DNA of 64,000 bases from Halorussus limi (GCF_023238205.1 NZ_CP096659.1:992001-1056000); one strand, 5' to 3'; counted from the first letter of the stretch, positions 51,238 through 60,315 are shown. Translations and numbers: made by a program. Notes: generated by a model not told the origin, from the sequence alone.

Positions 51238-52371
51238 ATGGCAGACGACCCCGAGGAGGGGATGCTCTCGTGGGACGAGTCCGTGTTCCGAGACGAACAC
51301 GTCTTCGAAATCGACTACGTCCCGGAGACGTTCGCCCACCGCGAAAGCGAGATGCGGAGCCTGAAGTACGCGCTCCGCCCCGCCGCGCGTGGATCCCGGC
51401 CCCTGAACGTCATCACCCGCGGTCCGCCCGGCACCGGCAAGACCACCGCGGTCCAGAAGGTGTTCGGCGAACTCGGGACCCAGACCGACGTCCGGACCGT
51501 CCGGGTCAACTGTCAGGTCGACTCGACGCGCTACTCGGTGTTCTCCCGGGTCTTCGAGGGCATCTTCGAGTACGAACCGCCCTCCTCGGGCATCTCGTTC
51601 AAGAAGCTCTTCCGCCAGATTACCGAGAAACTGGTCGAGGAGGACGAGGTGCTGGTGGTCGCGCTCGACGACGTGAACTACCTCTTCTACGAGGGCGAGG
51701 CCTCCGACACGCTCTACTCGCTGCTGCGCGCCCACGAGGCCCACTCCGGCGCGAAAATCGGCGTCATCGTCGTCTCCTCGGACCTGAACCTCGACGTCAT
51801 CGAGGACTTGGACGGCCGGGTCCAGAGCGTCTTCCGACCCGAGGAGGTGTACTTCCCGGTCTACGACCGCGAGGAAATCGTGGACATCCTGCGCGAACGC
51901 GTCGAACGGGGCTTCCACGAGGGCGTCGTCTCCACCGAGGTGCTGGACGAGGTGGCCCGACTCACCGCCGAGAGCGGCGACCTCCGGGTCGGCATCGACC
52001 TGCTCCGGCGCGCGGGCCTCAACGCCGAGATGCGCGCCAGTCGGACCGTCAACCTCGAAGACGTAGAGCAGGCCTACGAGAAGTCGAAGTACGTCCACCT
52101 GAGCCACAGTCTACAGGCGCTCTCGGAGAGCGAAATCGAACTGCTCGAAGTCATCGCCGAGAACGACGGCGAGCGTGCGGGCGACGTGTACGACTCCTTC
52201 CACGACCAGACCGGACTCGGCTACACGCGCTACTCGGAGATAATCAACAAACTCGACCAACTCGACATCATCGACGCGACCTACACCAACGTCGAGGGTC
52301 GCGGGCGCTCGCGGCAACTCTCCCTGCGCTACGAACCCGAGGCCGTGCTTAATCGACTCGAAGGAAGTTAG
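51238..52371 (+). CDS. Orc1/Cdc6-family replication initiator
   Basis: 377 residues from ATG 51238 (GTG 51229 is also possible). AAA+ ATPase with Walker A GPPGTGKTT (about 62-70) and Walker B VALDDVNYLF (about 142-151), in which the usual DE is DD, as in some haloarchaeal Orc proteins. C-terminal winged helix (about 300-370: YEKSKYVHLSHSL...TGLGYTRYSEIINKLDQLDIID). Haloarchaea encode several Orc paralogues, some of which bind nearby origins. AT-rich TTAATATTTTTAG lies about 40 bases before the start. Confidence 0.93.
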   Translation: MADDPEEGMLSWDESVFRDEHVFEIDYVPETFAHRESEMRSLKYALRPAARGSRPLNVITRGPPGTGKTTAVQKVFGELGTQTDVRTVRVNCQVDSTRYSVFSRVFEGIFEYEPPSSGISFKKLFRQITEKLVEEDEVLVVALDDVNYLFYEGEASDTLYSLLRAHEAHSGAKIGVIVVSSDLNLDVIEDLDGRVQSVFRPEEVYFPVYDREEIVDILRERVERGFHEGVVSTEVLDEVARLTAESGDLRVGIDLLRRAGLNAEMRASRTVNLEDVEQAYEKSKYVHLSHSLQALSESEIELLEVIAENDGERAGDVYDSFHDQTGLGYTRYSEIINKLDQLDIIDATYTNVEGRGRSRQLSLRYEPEAVLNRLEGS

Positions 52372-52471
52372 GCGTCGGCCACGGGTGCGTTGGCGTCGCT
52401 CCCCGGATTACGCGACGACTGTTACTCGCGACGTGGACGCAAAATAAGGACCGCAGTAGCGAGCGTGCGGA

Positions 52472-53764
52472 CTACCGCTGGGTGACTTCTATCTGGACGC
52501 CGGACGGCACCTCCACCTCGATGAGGTCCCCGGAGAACGCGAACCGGTCGTCGCCCTCGCCGACCGTGCCCTCGACGCGGACCCTGTCGCCCGTCCGGGA
52601 CACTTGGTCGACGGCCGCGCCGCCGTCCTCGTTGGGTTCGAGTTCTTCGAGGTCGCCCGTCACCTCGAAGACGTAGTTCATCTGCTGGTCGGTGTTCGGA
52701 CTGGAGACGATAGCTTGCTTCGTTAATTGGCCGTCCTGCGCTTGGTCGTCTTCGGCCTGGTCGTCCTCGGCCTGGTCCTGTTGGCTCTCCATTCCGGTCC
52801 GCTGGCGCACCGCCTGCATCAGTTCCGCGAGCGTTCCGCTCGTCTGGAAGTCGGAGACGACGGCCTCGCCGCCCTCCGTGACCTCGGCGAACGAGAGCTC
52901 GAACTGGGCGCTCCGGAGCGCCTCGAGCGTGTTGGCCGCGGTGACGCCGGCGTCGGCCGCGGCCGACTTGATGGCCGAGAGCGTCAGGTTCCCCTCGGCG
53001 CCCAACTGGCGCACCTGCGAGAGGAACTCGATGTGGGGCGCGGGAATCGTCTCGGGCGGCATGATGTTCAGCATCAGGTCGCTGAACTCGAACGTCCGGC
53101 CGGAGACCTTCGCGGTTCCGCTGGGCGAGGAGATGGCGAACGTCGTGCCCTCGAGTTGCATCGTCACGTCGCTGGCCGTGAGCGTGGCGTTGCGGCGCTT
53201 GATGGTGAGTTCGCTCCACTCCGAAGCGCCGAGCGACGCGAGCGCCGACAGCGACGCGCCGCCCGCCAAGAGGTCGCGGGTCCCCGAGGGGACGACGCTC
53301 CCGACCGTGCCGGTCGCGACGACCTTGTTCGCGAGGAGCGAACCGTCGCTCCTGACCGGGCCGAGCGTGACCTGAAGGCCGCTCGCCGGGTCAACGTCGG
53401 CCTCCGCGAGCGCGGAGAGCAACGGCGACAGCGACTGCCCCTCGTAGGCCTCGACCATCGCCGCCCTGACCGTCGCGTAGGTCTCGGCCGACACGTCGCT
53501 CACGTCGACGCGCGTGCGGGCTATCGACAGCGACTTGCTCCCGGTCTCCATCGACCAGTCGTTCAACTGCAACCGCATCGTGCCGTTCTGATAGCGGAAC
53601 GTGGCGCGGCCGACCGACGCGGTCGCCTCGCCGAGGTCCACGGACACGTCTTCGATCTGCAACGGTTCGGTCTCCTGTGCGGATGCGTCGGCCGCCACGC
53701 TCGATACGCCACCGAGCGAGAACGTTGCGGTTGCGAGCATCGCGCCGAACTGACGCCGTTTCAT
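52472..53764 (-). CDS. Exported haloarchaeal protein of unknown function
   Basis: 430 residues from ATG 53764. Leader MKRRQFGAMLATATFSLGG with twin Arg and a hydrophobic stretch, cleavage near ADASAQ; Tat-type export likely. The body is beta-rich with repeated 'VxVDLGEATASVGRATF'-like strands and no recognised domain. Near residue 330 a Gln/Asp repeat (QAEDDQAEDDQAQDGQ) forms a linker to the C-terminal OB-like beta region ending VEVPSGVQIEVTQR. The function is unknown; surface-associated binding protein is a guess. Confidence 0.7.
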   Translation of the reverse strand: MKRRQFGAMLATATFSLGGVSSVAADASAQETEPLQIEDVSVDLGEATASVGRATFRYQNGTMRLQLNDWSMETGSKSLSIARTRVDVSDVSAETYATVRAAMVEAYEGQSLSPLLSALAEADVDPASGLQVTLGPVRSDGSLLANKVVATGTVGSVVPSGTRDLLAGGASLSALASLGASEWSELTIKRRNATLTASDVTMQLEGTTFAISSPSGTAKVSGRTFEFSDLMLNIMPPETIPAPHIEFLSQVRQLGAEGNLTLSAIKSAAADAGVTAANTLEALRSAQFELSFAEVTEGGEAVVSDFQTSGTLAELMQAVRQRTGMESQQDQAEDDQAEDDQAQDGQLTKQAIVSSPNTDQQMNYVFEVTGDLEELEPNEDGGAAVDQVSRTGDRVRVEGTVGEGDDRFAFSGDLIEVEVPSGVQIEVTQR

Positions 53765-54154
53765 GCTTCTCACGCCGCAGTTCTAATCCGGACACTCGAA
53801 TAAATCGGAGATACCGTTTCAATCGTTCACGGAAATAAGCCGGGTTTTCCACCGAGATAATTCGCGACACTTCGAGTCCGGCGCGTTCGACGCCGGTCGC
53901 GGTCGGACGCGCGTACTCCGTCGATAACAGCGTGTTACAGTAATCGGTCTGTCGTTAGGGTGGCCGTAGCCCGACCGAAACGGGCCAAAATCCCGTGTTT
54001 ACTCGGGCGGTCGGTCACGCCGGTCGGCGGCGATGTACCCGACGGCACACGCCTTCGAACGGCGGCGCACCCGACGGTGCGCGACTTCGAACGTCGTCGT
54101 GAATCGACGCAGGTAGAACCTCAGCAGTCGGTGATGGACCGCCGACGCGGAATC
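53765..54154. other. Gene-free stretch upstream of the exported-protein gene
   Basis: About 390 bases with frames giving only basic or biased peptides. It includes two imperfect copies of a 32-base unit, ACCCGACGGCACACG- and ACCCGACGGTGCGCG- each followed by an CTTCGAAC-type tail (near 54037-54100), and the AT-rich patch around 53815-53860 that probably carries the promoter of the exported-protein gene. Confidence 0.5.
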
Positions 54155-54463
54155 TCAGTCGTCGGTGGCGGACTCGACCGCGGTCGGGTCGTCGCGGCGC
54201 TCGCCGGTCTGGAGGACGAAGGTTCGCTCGGGCGGCGGCGCGGCCCGCAACTCGACGGTCTTGGCGAGGTAGTAGTACTTCCGGTTGCCCCGCTCGTAGT
54301 GGGCGACGAGTCCGGCGTCCTCCATCTTCGAGAGGTGGTGAACCGCGGTCTTGCCGTCCATGCCGACCGTCTCGGCGAGTTGGGAGACGTACTGGGGTTC
54401 CCGCGAGAGTTCCCGGACGATTTCGATTCGGGCCTTGCTCCCGAGCAGGTCGATGAGCGACAC
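54155..54463 (-). CDS. ArsR-type winged-helix regulator
   Basis: 102 residues. Single winged-helix domain: SLIDLLGSKARIEIVRELSREP, the recognition helix MDGKTAVHHLSKMEDAGLV and wing HYERGNRKYYYLAKT. It has no metal-binding Cys pair, so it senses something other than thiophilic metals, or acts without a ligand. The C-terminal 25 residues are an acidic disordered tail. Probable targets are unknown. Confidence 0.85.
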   Translation of the reverse strand: MSLIDLLGSKARIEIVRELSREPQYVSQLAETVGMDGKTAVHHLSKMEDAGLVAHYERGNRKYYYLAKTVELRAAPPPERTFVLQTGERRDDPTAVESATDD

Positions 54464-54630
54464 GGTGTCGCTGGTACGTCGTCGCTCCTCAAAAGTAACT
54501 GGGCGGTCAGCGGGGCGAGTGACGGTCGCGAGACCCCCGAGAGGACTGGGGAGACTCGCATCGAGAGCGCAGAGGAGATCGACACCGAGAGGCCGGGTCG
54601 TATTAGGCGCGCCGGGCCGTAGCGGACGCC

Positions 54631-54933
54631 ATGGGGGACCGGGTCAATCTGCCCGACGACAGGGACCGACAGCGAACGACCGTGACCGACGGCTTCTTCG
54701 AGCGAGAAATCCACCTCTCGCGGGAGGCGACCGCGAACTTCCTGCGGGACTTGGCCGACCAAATCGAGACCGACACGAGTCTCACGCTCTCCTCGCAGGA
54801 GTGGGAGATTCCCTTCGACTACCGCGAACCGGTCGAAGTCGAAGTCGAGTTCTCGGGCGGGCGCGAGTCCGAGTTGGAGGTCGAACTGGAGTTCACCGAA
54901 CCGCGCGGGGGCGAGGAACTGAGCGTGGAGTGA
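54631..54933 (+). CDS. Amphi-Trp domain protein
   Basis: 100 residues from ATG 54631 (GTCGTATTAGG about 27-33 bases upstream). EREIHLSREATANFLRDLADQI followed by EWEIPFDYREPVEVEVEFSGG matches the small amphi-Trp domain, named for a conserved Trp pair; the acidic tail is long. Function unknown, stand-alone here. Confidence 0.8.
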   Translation: MGDRVNLPDDRDRQRTTVTDGFFEREIHLSREATANFLRDLADQIETDTSLTLSSQEWEIPFDYREPVEVEVEFSGGRESELEVELEFTEPRGGEELSVE

Positions 54934-55041
54934 CCGCCGAGGCAAAAACTGCGCTCGCGTCCTCGCTGTCTGTCGCATCGACCGCGTCCGAACCTGCGAC
55001 ACAGCGACCACGCCGCCGGCCGCTGGAGGGAGACGAGAACC

Positions 55042-55050
55042 TATTTATAT
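55042..55050 (+). promoter_or_regulatory. TATA box for the methyltransferase gene
   Basis: TATTTATAT 24-32 bases before ATG 55074. Confidence 0.65.
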
Positions 55051-55073
55051 CCTATGTTACAATTTCGGCCTCC

Positions 55074-55688
55074 ATGTCCGAAGACGGCGAACACGACGAG
55101 GACCCTGCAGCGTGGTGGGACGAGGCCTACGACAGCGACGACCCCGCACCGTGGGACACCGACGAGCCACAACCGGCGTTCGTGGACCTCGCTGCCGAAG
55201 GGAGGTTGGACGGTCGCGTCCTCGACATCGGATGCGGAACCGGGATGCACGCCCGCTGGGCCGCCGAGCGCGGGCACTCGGCCGCGGGCACGGACGTGTC
55301 CGAACGCGGAATCGAGCGCGCCCGAACGCGCGCTGACGACTCGGACCTCGACGCGACGTTTCGGGTCGCCGACGCGCTCGACATGCCCGACGACCTCGGC
55401 CCGTTCGACACCGTACTGGACAGCGGCCTCTTCCACGCGTTCGAGACCGCCCAGCGCGAAGTCTACGCCGACGAACTCGCAGGGCTCGTCTCCGCTGGCG
55501 GGCAGGTGTGGCTCGTCGGGTTTCGAGAGGGCGCACCCGAGGACTGGGGGCCGAATCCCTTCGGTCGGGCCGACGTGCGCGGGGCTTTCGCTGGTGTGGA
55601 GTGGACAGTCCGCGAGATGCGTGATGTCGAGTTCGAGACGCGCGAGGCGGCGGTGCCGGGACTGCTCGCTGTGGTCGAGCGGGCGTAA
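55074..55688 (+). CDS. Class I SAM-dependent methyltransferase
   Basis: 204 residues from ATG 55074. SAM motif VLDIGCGTGMHARWAAERG (about 50-68), acidic loop TDVSERGIERA and FDTVLDSGLFHAFET (post-motif II). The LFHAFET wording resembles thiopurine-type and TehB-type small-molecule methyltransferases. Substrate unknown. The leading 25 residues are acidic and disordered. Confidence 0.85.
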   Translation: MSEDGEHDEDPAAWWDEAYDSDDPAPWDTDEPQPAFVDLAAEGRLDGRVLDIGCGTGMHARWAAERGHSAAGTDVSERGIERARTRADDSDLDATFRVADALDMPDDLGPFDTVLDSGLFHAFETAQREVYADELAGLVSAGGQVWLVGFREGAPEDWGPNPFGRADVRGAFAGVEWTVREMRDVEFETREAAVPGLLAVVERA

Positions 55689-55700
55689 TCGGATGTCGGA

Positions 55701-56945
55701 CTACTCGTACCGGAGCGCGTCGATGGGGTCGGTCTTGGCCGCGTTCCACGCCGGGTAGAGTCCCGCGACCACGCCGACCAGAATCCCGACGGCCACCGCG
55801 ATGGCGAACCACTCGTAGGGCAGGACGAGGCTCAGACCGATGTACTCACCGGCGGCGTAGGCCCCGCCGATGCCGACCGGGATGCCCACGACCGCGCCGA
55901 GCAGGCCGAGCATCACGGACTCCAGCAGGAACAGTTGGAGGATGTCGCGGTTCTGCGCGCCGACCGACTTCATGATGCCGATTTCCTTGGTGCGCTCGGT
56001 GACGCTGACCAGCATGATGTTGGCGATGCCGATGGACCCGACGACCAGCGAGATGACCGCGATGCCCGTGATGAAGTTCGTCAGGGTGTTCAGAAGTTCC
56101 TCTATCCGGTCCACGAGGTCTTGGTCGGTCTGGACCGAGAAGGCGTAGTCGTCGGGCACGAGTCGAGACGCGTCCGACTCGTTGGCGAGGTACGACTGCG
56201 CGCCGGCCTTCACCTCCGGGACCGCCGCGAAGTCCTCGGCGACGACCGTGAGCGTGGGGTAGACGCGCTGGCTCTCGCCGGTCGTCGGACTCTCGACGGT
56301 CGTCCGGTAGAACGGGTCGGTCGGCACGAAGACCAGCGGCTGAGAGCCGCCCAGTCCCTCGAAGGCCCCGCCGCCCGACGAGCCGTTGAGCAGGCCGACG
56401 ACCTCGGCCTCGACGGAGTCGCCGGAAGCGAGCCTGAGCGTGACGTTCTGACCGACGTTCACCGAGGGTTCGAACAGGCTGGCGGCCTGCTGGTTCAACA
56501 CGACCTCGCGCGACCCCTGCCGGAAGGCTCGGCCCTCGACGAACGCGCCGTCGTCGAAATAGCTCGGCGAGGTGGCGATTACCTGTCGCTGGGCGACCGT
56601 CTCGCCGCCCGCCGAGATGGCCGCGGTGGGTACCACGCCCCGCGGGACCACCGACTCGACGCCCGAGACGTTACGGAGCGCGTCCACGTCGCTCGCGGTG
56701 AACACCGGTTGCGAACCCGCGCCCGGCCCGCCCTCCTCGCCCTCGGGTCCGGCCCAGACGTAGACGTTCGGCGTGCGGTCGGCCCCGACCTGTCCGAGAA
56801 CGTCGGCCCGGAGGCTGGTTCCGAGCGTGACGAAGGTGATGACCGCCGCGACGCCGATGACGATGCCGAGCGTCGTCAGCGTCGAGCGGAGTTTGTGGCT
56901 CCTGATGGACCGCCAACTGAGGCGGAGGCTCTCTGCCAACTCCAT
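55701..56945 (-). CDS. MacB-type ABC exporter permease
   Basis: 414 residues from ATG 56945. One N-terminal membrane helix (about 18-42) and three C-terminal helices (about 290-400) flank a large extracellular domain of about 240 residues: the MacB/FtsX arrangement. Typical signatures are LRSTLTTLGIVIGVAAVI and IMLVSVTERTKEIGIMKSVGAQ near the C-terminal helices. ATG 56945 shares one base with the stop of the ATPase gene. Likely exports lipoproteins, peptides or macrolide-like compounds. Confidence 0.92.
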   Translation of the reverse strand: MELAESLRLSWRSIRSHKLRSTLTTLGIVIGVAAVITFVTLGTSLRADVLGQVGADRTPNVYVWAGPEGEEGGPGAGSQPVFTASDVDALRNVSGVESVVPRGVVPTAAISAGGETVAQRQVIATSPSYFDDGAFVEGRAFRQGSREVVLNQQAASLFEPSVNVGQNVTLRLASGDSVEAEVVGLLNGSSGGGAFEGLGGSQPLVFVPTDPFYRTTVESPTTGESQRVYPTLTVVAEDFAAVPEVKAGAQSYLANESDASRLVPDDYAFSVQTDQDLVDRIEELLNTLTNFITGIAVISLVVGSIGIANIMLVSVTERTKEIGIMKSVGAQNRDILQLFLLESVMLGLLGAVVGIPVGIGGAYAAGEYIGLSLVLPYEWFAIAVAVGILVGVVAGLYPAWNAAKTDPIDALRYE

Positions 56946-57748
56946 CAAGGGAGTTCCGACTCAACGCGCCGGGGCGACTCTATCTCCTCGACCTTCTCGA
57001 CGGTCCCGTCGAGGACGTGAACCACGCGCTCGGAGTGTTCGGCGATGGGTCGCTCGTGGGTGACCATCAGGATGGTGTTGCCCTCGTCGTGGAGGCGCTG
57101 GAACAGGCCCATTATCTGCTGGCCCGTCTCGCTGTCGAGGTTCCCGGTCGGTTCGTCGGCGAGGATGATGGCCGGGTCGGCCGCCAGCGCCCGGGCGATG
57201 GCGACCCGCTGGCGCTGGCCGCCCGAGAGTTCGTTCGGCCGGTGGTCGCCCCGGTCGCCGAGTCCGACCTGCGAGAGCAGGTCTTCGGCGCGGTCGATGC
57301 GCTCGCTCTTCGAGACGCCCTGAAAGACCAGCGGGAGCGCCACGTTCTCGGCCGCGGTGAGTTTCGGCATCAGGTTGAACGTCTGGAAGACGAAGCCGAT
57401 TTCCTCGCCGCGGGCCGTCGTGCGCTCGCGCTGAGAGAGTCCGGAGGTCTCTCGGCCGTTGACCCACACCTCGCCCTCGGTGGGCGTGTCGAGACAGCCG
57501 ATGAGGTTGAGCAGCGTACTCTTGCCCGACCCGCTCGGCCCCATGACCGAGGTGTACGACCCCTTCGGAATCGACAGGTCCACTCCGTCGAGCGCGTGAA
57601 CCGGTTCGCCGAGGAAGTAGGTCTTGCGCACGTCGCGGAGTTCCACCGCCGCCTCGCGCGACTCTCGTTGCGCCTCGTCGCCCCCGTCGTTTCTGGGCCC
57701 CGACCCCTCGTCCGCGTCGGACCCGGTGTCCGAGTCGCTGGCAGCCAT
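56945..57748 (-). CDS. MacB/LolD-type ABC exporter ATPase
   Basis: 267 residues from ATG 57748. N-terminal 40-residue acidic tail, then [22 protein letters not shown] and Walker [10 protein letters not shown] (about 71-79), signature LSGGQRQR, Walker [13 protein letters not shown] and switch VTHERP. The MacB-LolD type LSQRERTT and [11 protein letters not shown] are visible. It ends one base into the permease start, so both are translated from one mRNA. Confidence 0.95.
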   Translation of the reverse strand: MAASDSDTGSDADEGSGPRNDGGDEAQRESREAAVELRDVRKTYFLGEPVHALDGVDLSIPKGSYTSVMGPSGSGKSTLLNLIGCLDTPTEGEVWVNGRETSGLSQRERTTARGEEIGFVFQTFNLMPKLTAAENVALPLVFQGVSKSERIDRAEDLLSQVGLGDRGDHRPNELSGGQRQRVAIARALAADPAIILADEPTGNLDSETGQQIMGLFQRLHDEGNTILMVTHERPIAEHSERVVHVLDGTVEKVEEIESPRRVESELP

Positions 57749-57909
57749 TGTTTCGGGTGATACGGGCGGCGTCGCCAAAACACTAGCGCCCGTTGCGACC
57801 CGAAACGTTCCGTTGCCCGCCCTCGGCGGGTGAATCGCCCCGGCCCTCCCGCCGGCTCCATCGCGCGCCTTCGACCAGACTTTTCACCCGCGGCGACCGA
57901 CGTGGAGAC

Positions 57910-58596
57910 ATGAAATCGACCGGCGGAAGCGACGCGGAGAAGCGCGCGGCGGGCGAGAGCGCGGCCGAAGCGGTCGAAGACGGCACGGTCGTCGGTCTCG
58001 GCACGGGGTCGACCGCGGCCCACGCGATTCGGGCCGTCGGCCGGCGGGTCGACAGCGGACTCGACGTCCGCGGGATTCCGACCTCGTTCCAGTCGCGACA
58101 ACTCGCCAAGGAGGCCGGGATTCCCCTCACGACGCTCGACGAGGCCGGAACGGTGGACCTCGCCATCGACGGGGCCGACCAGTTCTCCGGCCCGCACCTC
58201 GTGAAGGGCGGCGGCGCGGCACACGCCCGCGAGAAAATCGTGGACGCGGCGGCCGACCGCCTGCTGGTGGTCGCCGATCCGAGCAAGGCCGCCGAGCGAC
58301 TCGACCACTCGGTCCCCGTCGAGGTCCTGCCCGACGCCAGAACGACGGTGGCCGCGGAGGTCCGGGGACTCGGCGGGTCGCCGACGCTCCGGAGCGCCGA
58401 GCGCAAGGACGGCCCGGTCGTGACCGACAACGGCAACCTCGTGCTGGACTGCGAGTTCGGGACGATTGCCAACCCGGCGGAACTCGCGGCGGACCTCGCG
58501 GGACTCCCCGGCGCCGTCGAACACGGCCTGTTCGTCGGGATGGCCGACGAGATTCACGTCGGCCGCGAGGACGGTGCGGACGTGAAGACCTTCTGA
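57910..58596 (+). CDS. rpiA: Ribose-5-phosphate isomerase A
   Basis: Interconverts ribose-5-phosphate and ribulose-5-phosphate. 228 residues from ATG 57910. Catalytic and substrate motifs are visible: VVGLGTGSTAAHAI (about 27-40), IPTSFQSRQLAKEAGIPL, AIDGADQ (catalytic region, about 86-92), KGGGAAHAREKIVDAAA and NLVLDCEFG. GACTTTTCACC about 25-32 bases upstream acts as TATA. Standard RpiA length. Confidence 0.95.
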   Translation: MKSTGGSDAEKRAAGESAAEAVEDGTVVGLGTGSTAAHAIRAVGRRVDSGLDVRGIPTSFQSRQLAKEAGIPLTTLDEAGTVDLAIDGADQFSGPHLVKGGGAAHAREKIVDAAADRLLVVADPSKAAERLDHSVPVEVLPDARTTVAAEVRGLGGSPTLRSAERKDGPVVTDNGNLVLDCEFGTIANPAELAADLAGLPGAVEHGLFVGMADEIHVGREDGADVKTF

Positions 58597-58639
58597 GTCG
58601 CGGTTTTGAGTCCTCTGGCGGTTCGTCTCGCGTCTCGGC

Positions 58640-58690
58640 CTTTCGCCTCTCGACCTTTCACCTCTCGGCGCCTCGCTCGCGCTCGCCGTT
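58640..58690. repeat. Degenerate CCTCTCG-ACCTTTC tandem tract
   Basis: Three to four imperfect 14-16 bp units of type TCGCCTCTCGACCTTT between the convergent rpiA and DUF1931 genes; probably simple slippage. Confidence 0.45.
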
Positions 58691-58753
58691 CGACGGAGAA
58701 GCTACGAGCTACGGAACAGTGGGTGCAATAAAAGAAACGTGACGGTTCCCGAT

Positions 58754-58921
58754 TTACAGGTCGCGCGGCTGGACGGTCTTTCGGTCGTTGGCTTCGGCGC
58801 GGCGGCCGGCCTCGTCGAGGAGTTCGTCGACGCGCTCGTCGAGGGCGTCGTAGAAATCCGACGCGACGTTCTTGTCGTCCAGTGCGTCCTTGACAGCTGC
58901 TTTGACGATGAGGTCTGCCAT
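58754..58921 (-). CDS. DUF1931 histone-fold-like small protein
   Basis: 55 residues, ATG 58921 to TAA 58754. Sequence MADLIVKAAVKDALDDKNVA continues with SDFYDALDERVDELLDEAGRR and ends with NDRKTVQPRDL, matching the haloarchaeal DUF1931 family, whose fold is histone-like (short helix-long helix-helix). Whether it binds DNA here is unknown; some family members are tied to the nucleoid. GCTTTATTAGG (58945-58955) is the TATA. Confidence 0.85.
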   Translation of the reverse strand: MADLIVKAAVKDALDDKNVASDFYDALDERVDELLDEAGRRAEANDRKTVQPRDL

Positions 58922-58944
58922 ACGGGCTTTTCTTTCCTGCCACC

Positions 58945-58955
58945 CCTAATAAAGC
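58945..58955 (-). promoter_or_regulatory. TATA box for the DUF1931 gene
   Basis: Reverse-strand GCTTTATTAGG, 24-34 bases before ATG 58921. Confidence 0.6.
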
Positions 58956-59102
58956 TTCTCAAATCTCCGGGCTAACGGGCCTGTGTCGTTCAATTCCCGG
59001 TCATCTATCAAGAAGGCCAAAAATACTAAATACTAGCGAGTTGTGTGCCGCCGGCTCGCCGGGGTCGGAGGATAGGAGTACGTAGAGTGCCCAGAGTCGG
59101 AC

Positions 59103-59960
59103 ATGCGCGAATTACTGGAAGCCGTTGCGGCGGGCGAGGTGAGTCCGGCCGACGCCGAGGCGCGACTCGCGGGGTACGCGACAGACGAAGCGGGGCGGTT
59201 CGACGCCGCGCGAGAGACCCGGAGAGGCATCCCGGAGGCGATTCTGGGCGACGGGAAGACGCCCGAGGAGACCGCGTCGCTCGCCGCGACCGCGGTCGAG
59301 ACCACCGGGCGGGCCATCGTGACGCGGACCGACGACGACCAACAGCGGGCGGTCCGGCGGCGACTCGCCGACGACCACCCCGCAGCCGAGGTGACAGTTC
59401 ACGAGCGGTCGGCGGTCGTGGTCGCCCACGCCGCGGACTTCGAACCGCCCGACCTGAGCGCGACCGTCGGCGTCGTCACCGCGGGCACGAGCGACGCCGT
59501 TCCCGCGGGCGAGGCCGCGGTCCTCGCAGCGGAGACGGGCGCGACCGTCGAGCGAATCGACGACGTGGGCGTCGCGGCGCTGACCCGCATCGTCGACCAA
59601 CTCGACCGACTCCGAGACGCGGACGTGCTAATCGTCGCCGCGGGCCGGGAGGGCGCGCTTCCGACCGTGGTCGCGGGACTGGTCGACACTCCGGTAATCG
59701 GCCTACCCGTCTCGACGGGGTACGGCCACGGCGGCGAGGGCGAGGCCGCGCTCTCGGGGATGCTCCAGTCCTGTTCGGTGCTGTCGGTCGTCAACGTCGA
59801 CGCGGGATTCGTCGCGGGCGCGCAGGCCGGCCTGATAGCCAGAGCGGTTGACGGCGGCGGGTCGTCCAGTGACAGCGCCGAGAGCGACGAATCGACCGAT
59901 GGCGGCGGGAGTGGGAGAGCGACCGACTCAGACAGTAACGGCGACACCGTCTCCGAGTAG
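59103..59960 (+). CDS. larB: LarB-type carboxylase for nickel-pincer cofactor
   Basis: 285 residues. PurE-like fold: the N-terminal helical part (1-90) followed by the core VGVVTAGTSDAVPAGEAAVLA (about 122-142), VGVAALTRIV, and PVIGLPVSTGYGHGG (about 197-211), which contain the LarB carboxylase signature. LarB carboxylates nicotinate adenine dinucleotide in the first step of nickel-pincer cofactor synthesis. The last 45 residues are an acidic Ser/Gly tail. It cooperates with larE (at 47869), which is not adjacent. Confidence 0.88.
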   Translation: MRELLEAVAAGEVSPADAEARLAGYATDEAGRFDAARETRRGIPEAILGDGKTPEETASLAATAVETTGRAIVTRTDDDQQRAVRRRLADDHPAAEVTVHERSAVVVAHAADFEPPDLSATVGVVTAGTSDAVPAGEAAVLAAETGATVERIDDVGVAALTRIVDQLDRLRDADVLIVAAGREGALPTVVAGLVDTPVIGLPVSTGYGHGGEGEAALSGMLQSCSVLSVVNVDAGFVAGAQAGLIARAVDGGGSSSDSAESDESTDGGGSGRATDSDSNGDTVSE

Positions 59961-60014
59961 CTCCCGACCGATACGCCGCCTTACCGCGATACAACGGACT
60001 GTTACAATCGGCGT

Positions 60015-60149
60015 TCTCGGATTACGTCCGAGAGAATGAAACGGAACTTTCGGAAATGTTCTTTGCGTTTCCGAAAAAGCGATTTGCAGTTGAGAAGGAT
60101 TTTTGGTGGTGCGGCGCGAAGGTCGAAGTGCTGGCAGCGTCCCTGCCAG
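60015..60149 (+). other. AT-rich leader with three hairpins before a zinc-finger gene
   Basis: TCTCGGA-TTACG-TCCGAGA (60015-60033), TTTCGGAAA-TGTTCTTTGCG-TTTCCGAAA with 9-bp stem and 11-base loop (60048-60076), and CTGGCAG-CGTCC-CTGCCAG (60131-60149), which ends 11 bases before ATG 60160. The middle is far more AT-rich than the genome. It looks like a folded 5' leader or small RNA, not a random spacer. Confidence 0.45.
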
Positions 60150-60159
60150 ATGAAACCCA

Positions 60160-60315
60160 ATGCCAAAGTGTGACCACTGTGGCGCGCACGTCTCCGAACA
60201 GTTCGTCCGAGTGTTCGCCGACGAGAACGGTGACGTGCGAGCGTGCGTCTCCTGCTCGGCGAACGCCGGAATCGCAGAAGTCGCGCGTCAACGCGCCAGA
60301 GAGGCCGGAGCATAG
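60160..60315 (+). CDS. Small zinc-finger protein (DUF7563-like)
   Basis: 51 residues, ATG 60160 to TAG 60315. KCDHCGAHVSEQF at the start and ACVSCSANAG in the middle form a C4 zinc ribbon around a strand with FVRVFADENGDV. Haloarchaeal genomes carry several such microproteins, sometimes regulatory. An out-of-frame ATG at 60150 starts an eight-codon upstream frame overlapping this start. Confidence 0.75.
   Translation: MPKCDHCGAHVSEQFVRVFADENGDVRACVSCSANAGIAEVARQRAREAGA

Noticed and set aside
54037-54100. Possible gene fragment in the repeats upstream of the exported-protein gene
   Set aside because: Imperfect 32-bp duplication with stop codons in all frames on the relevant strands and no family match.
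60036-60172. 45-residue frame starting at ATG 60036
   Set aside because: Strongly basic (Arg/Lys/Cys) and overlapping two hairpins; not compatible with the acidic proteome, so the segment is treated as a leader.
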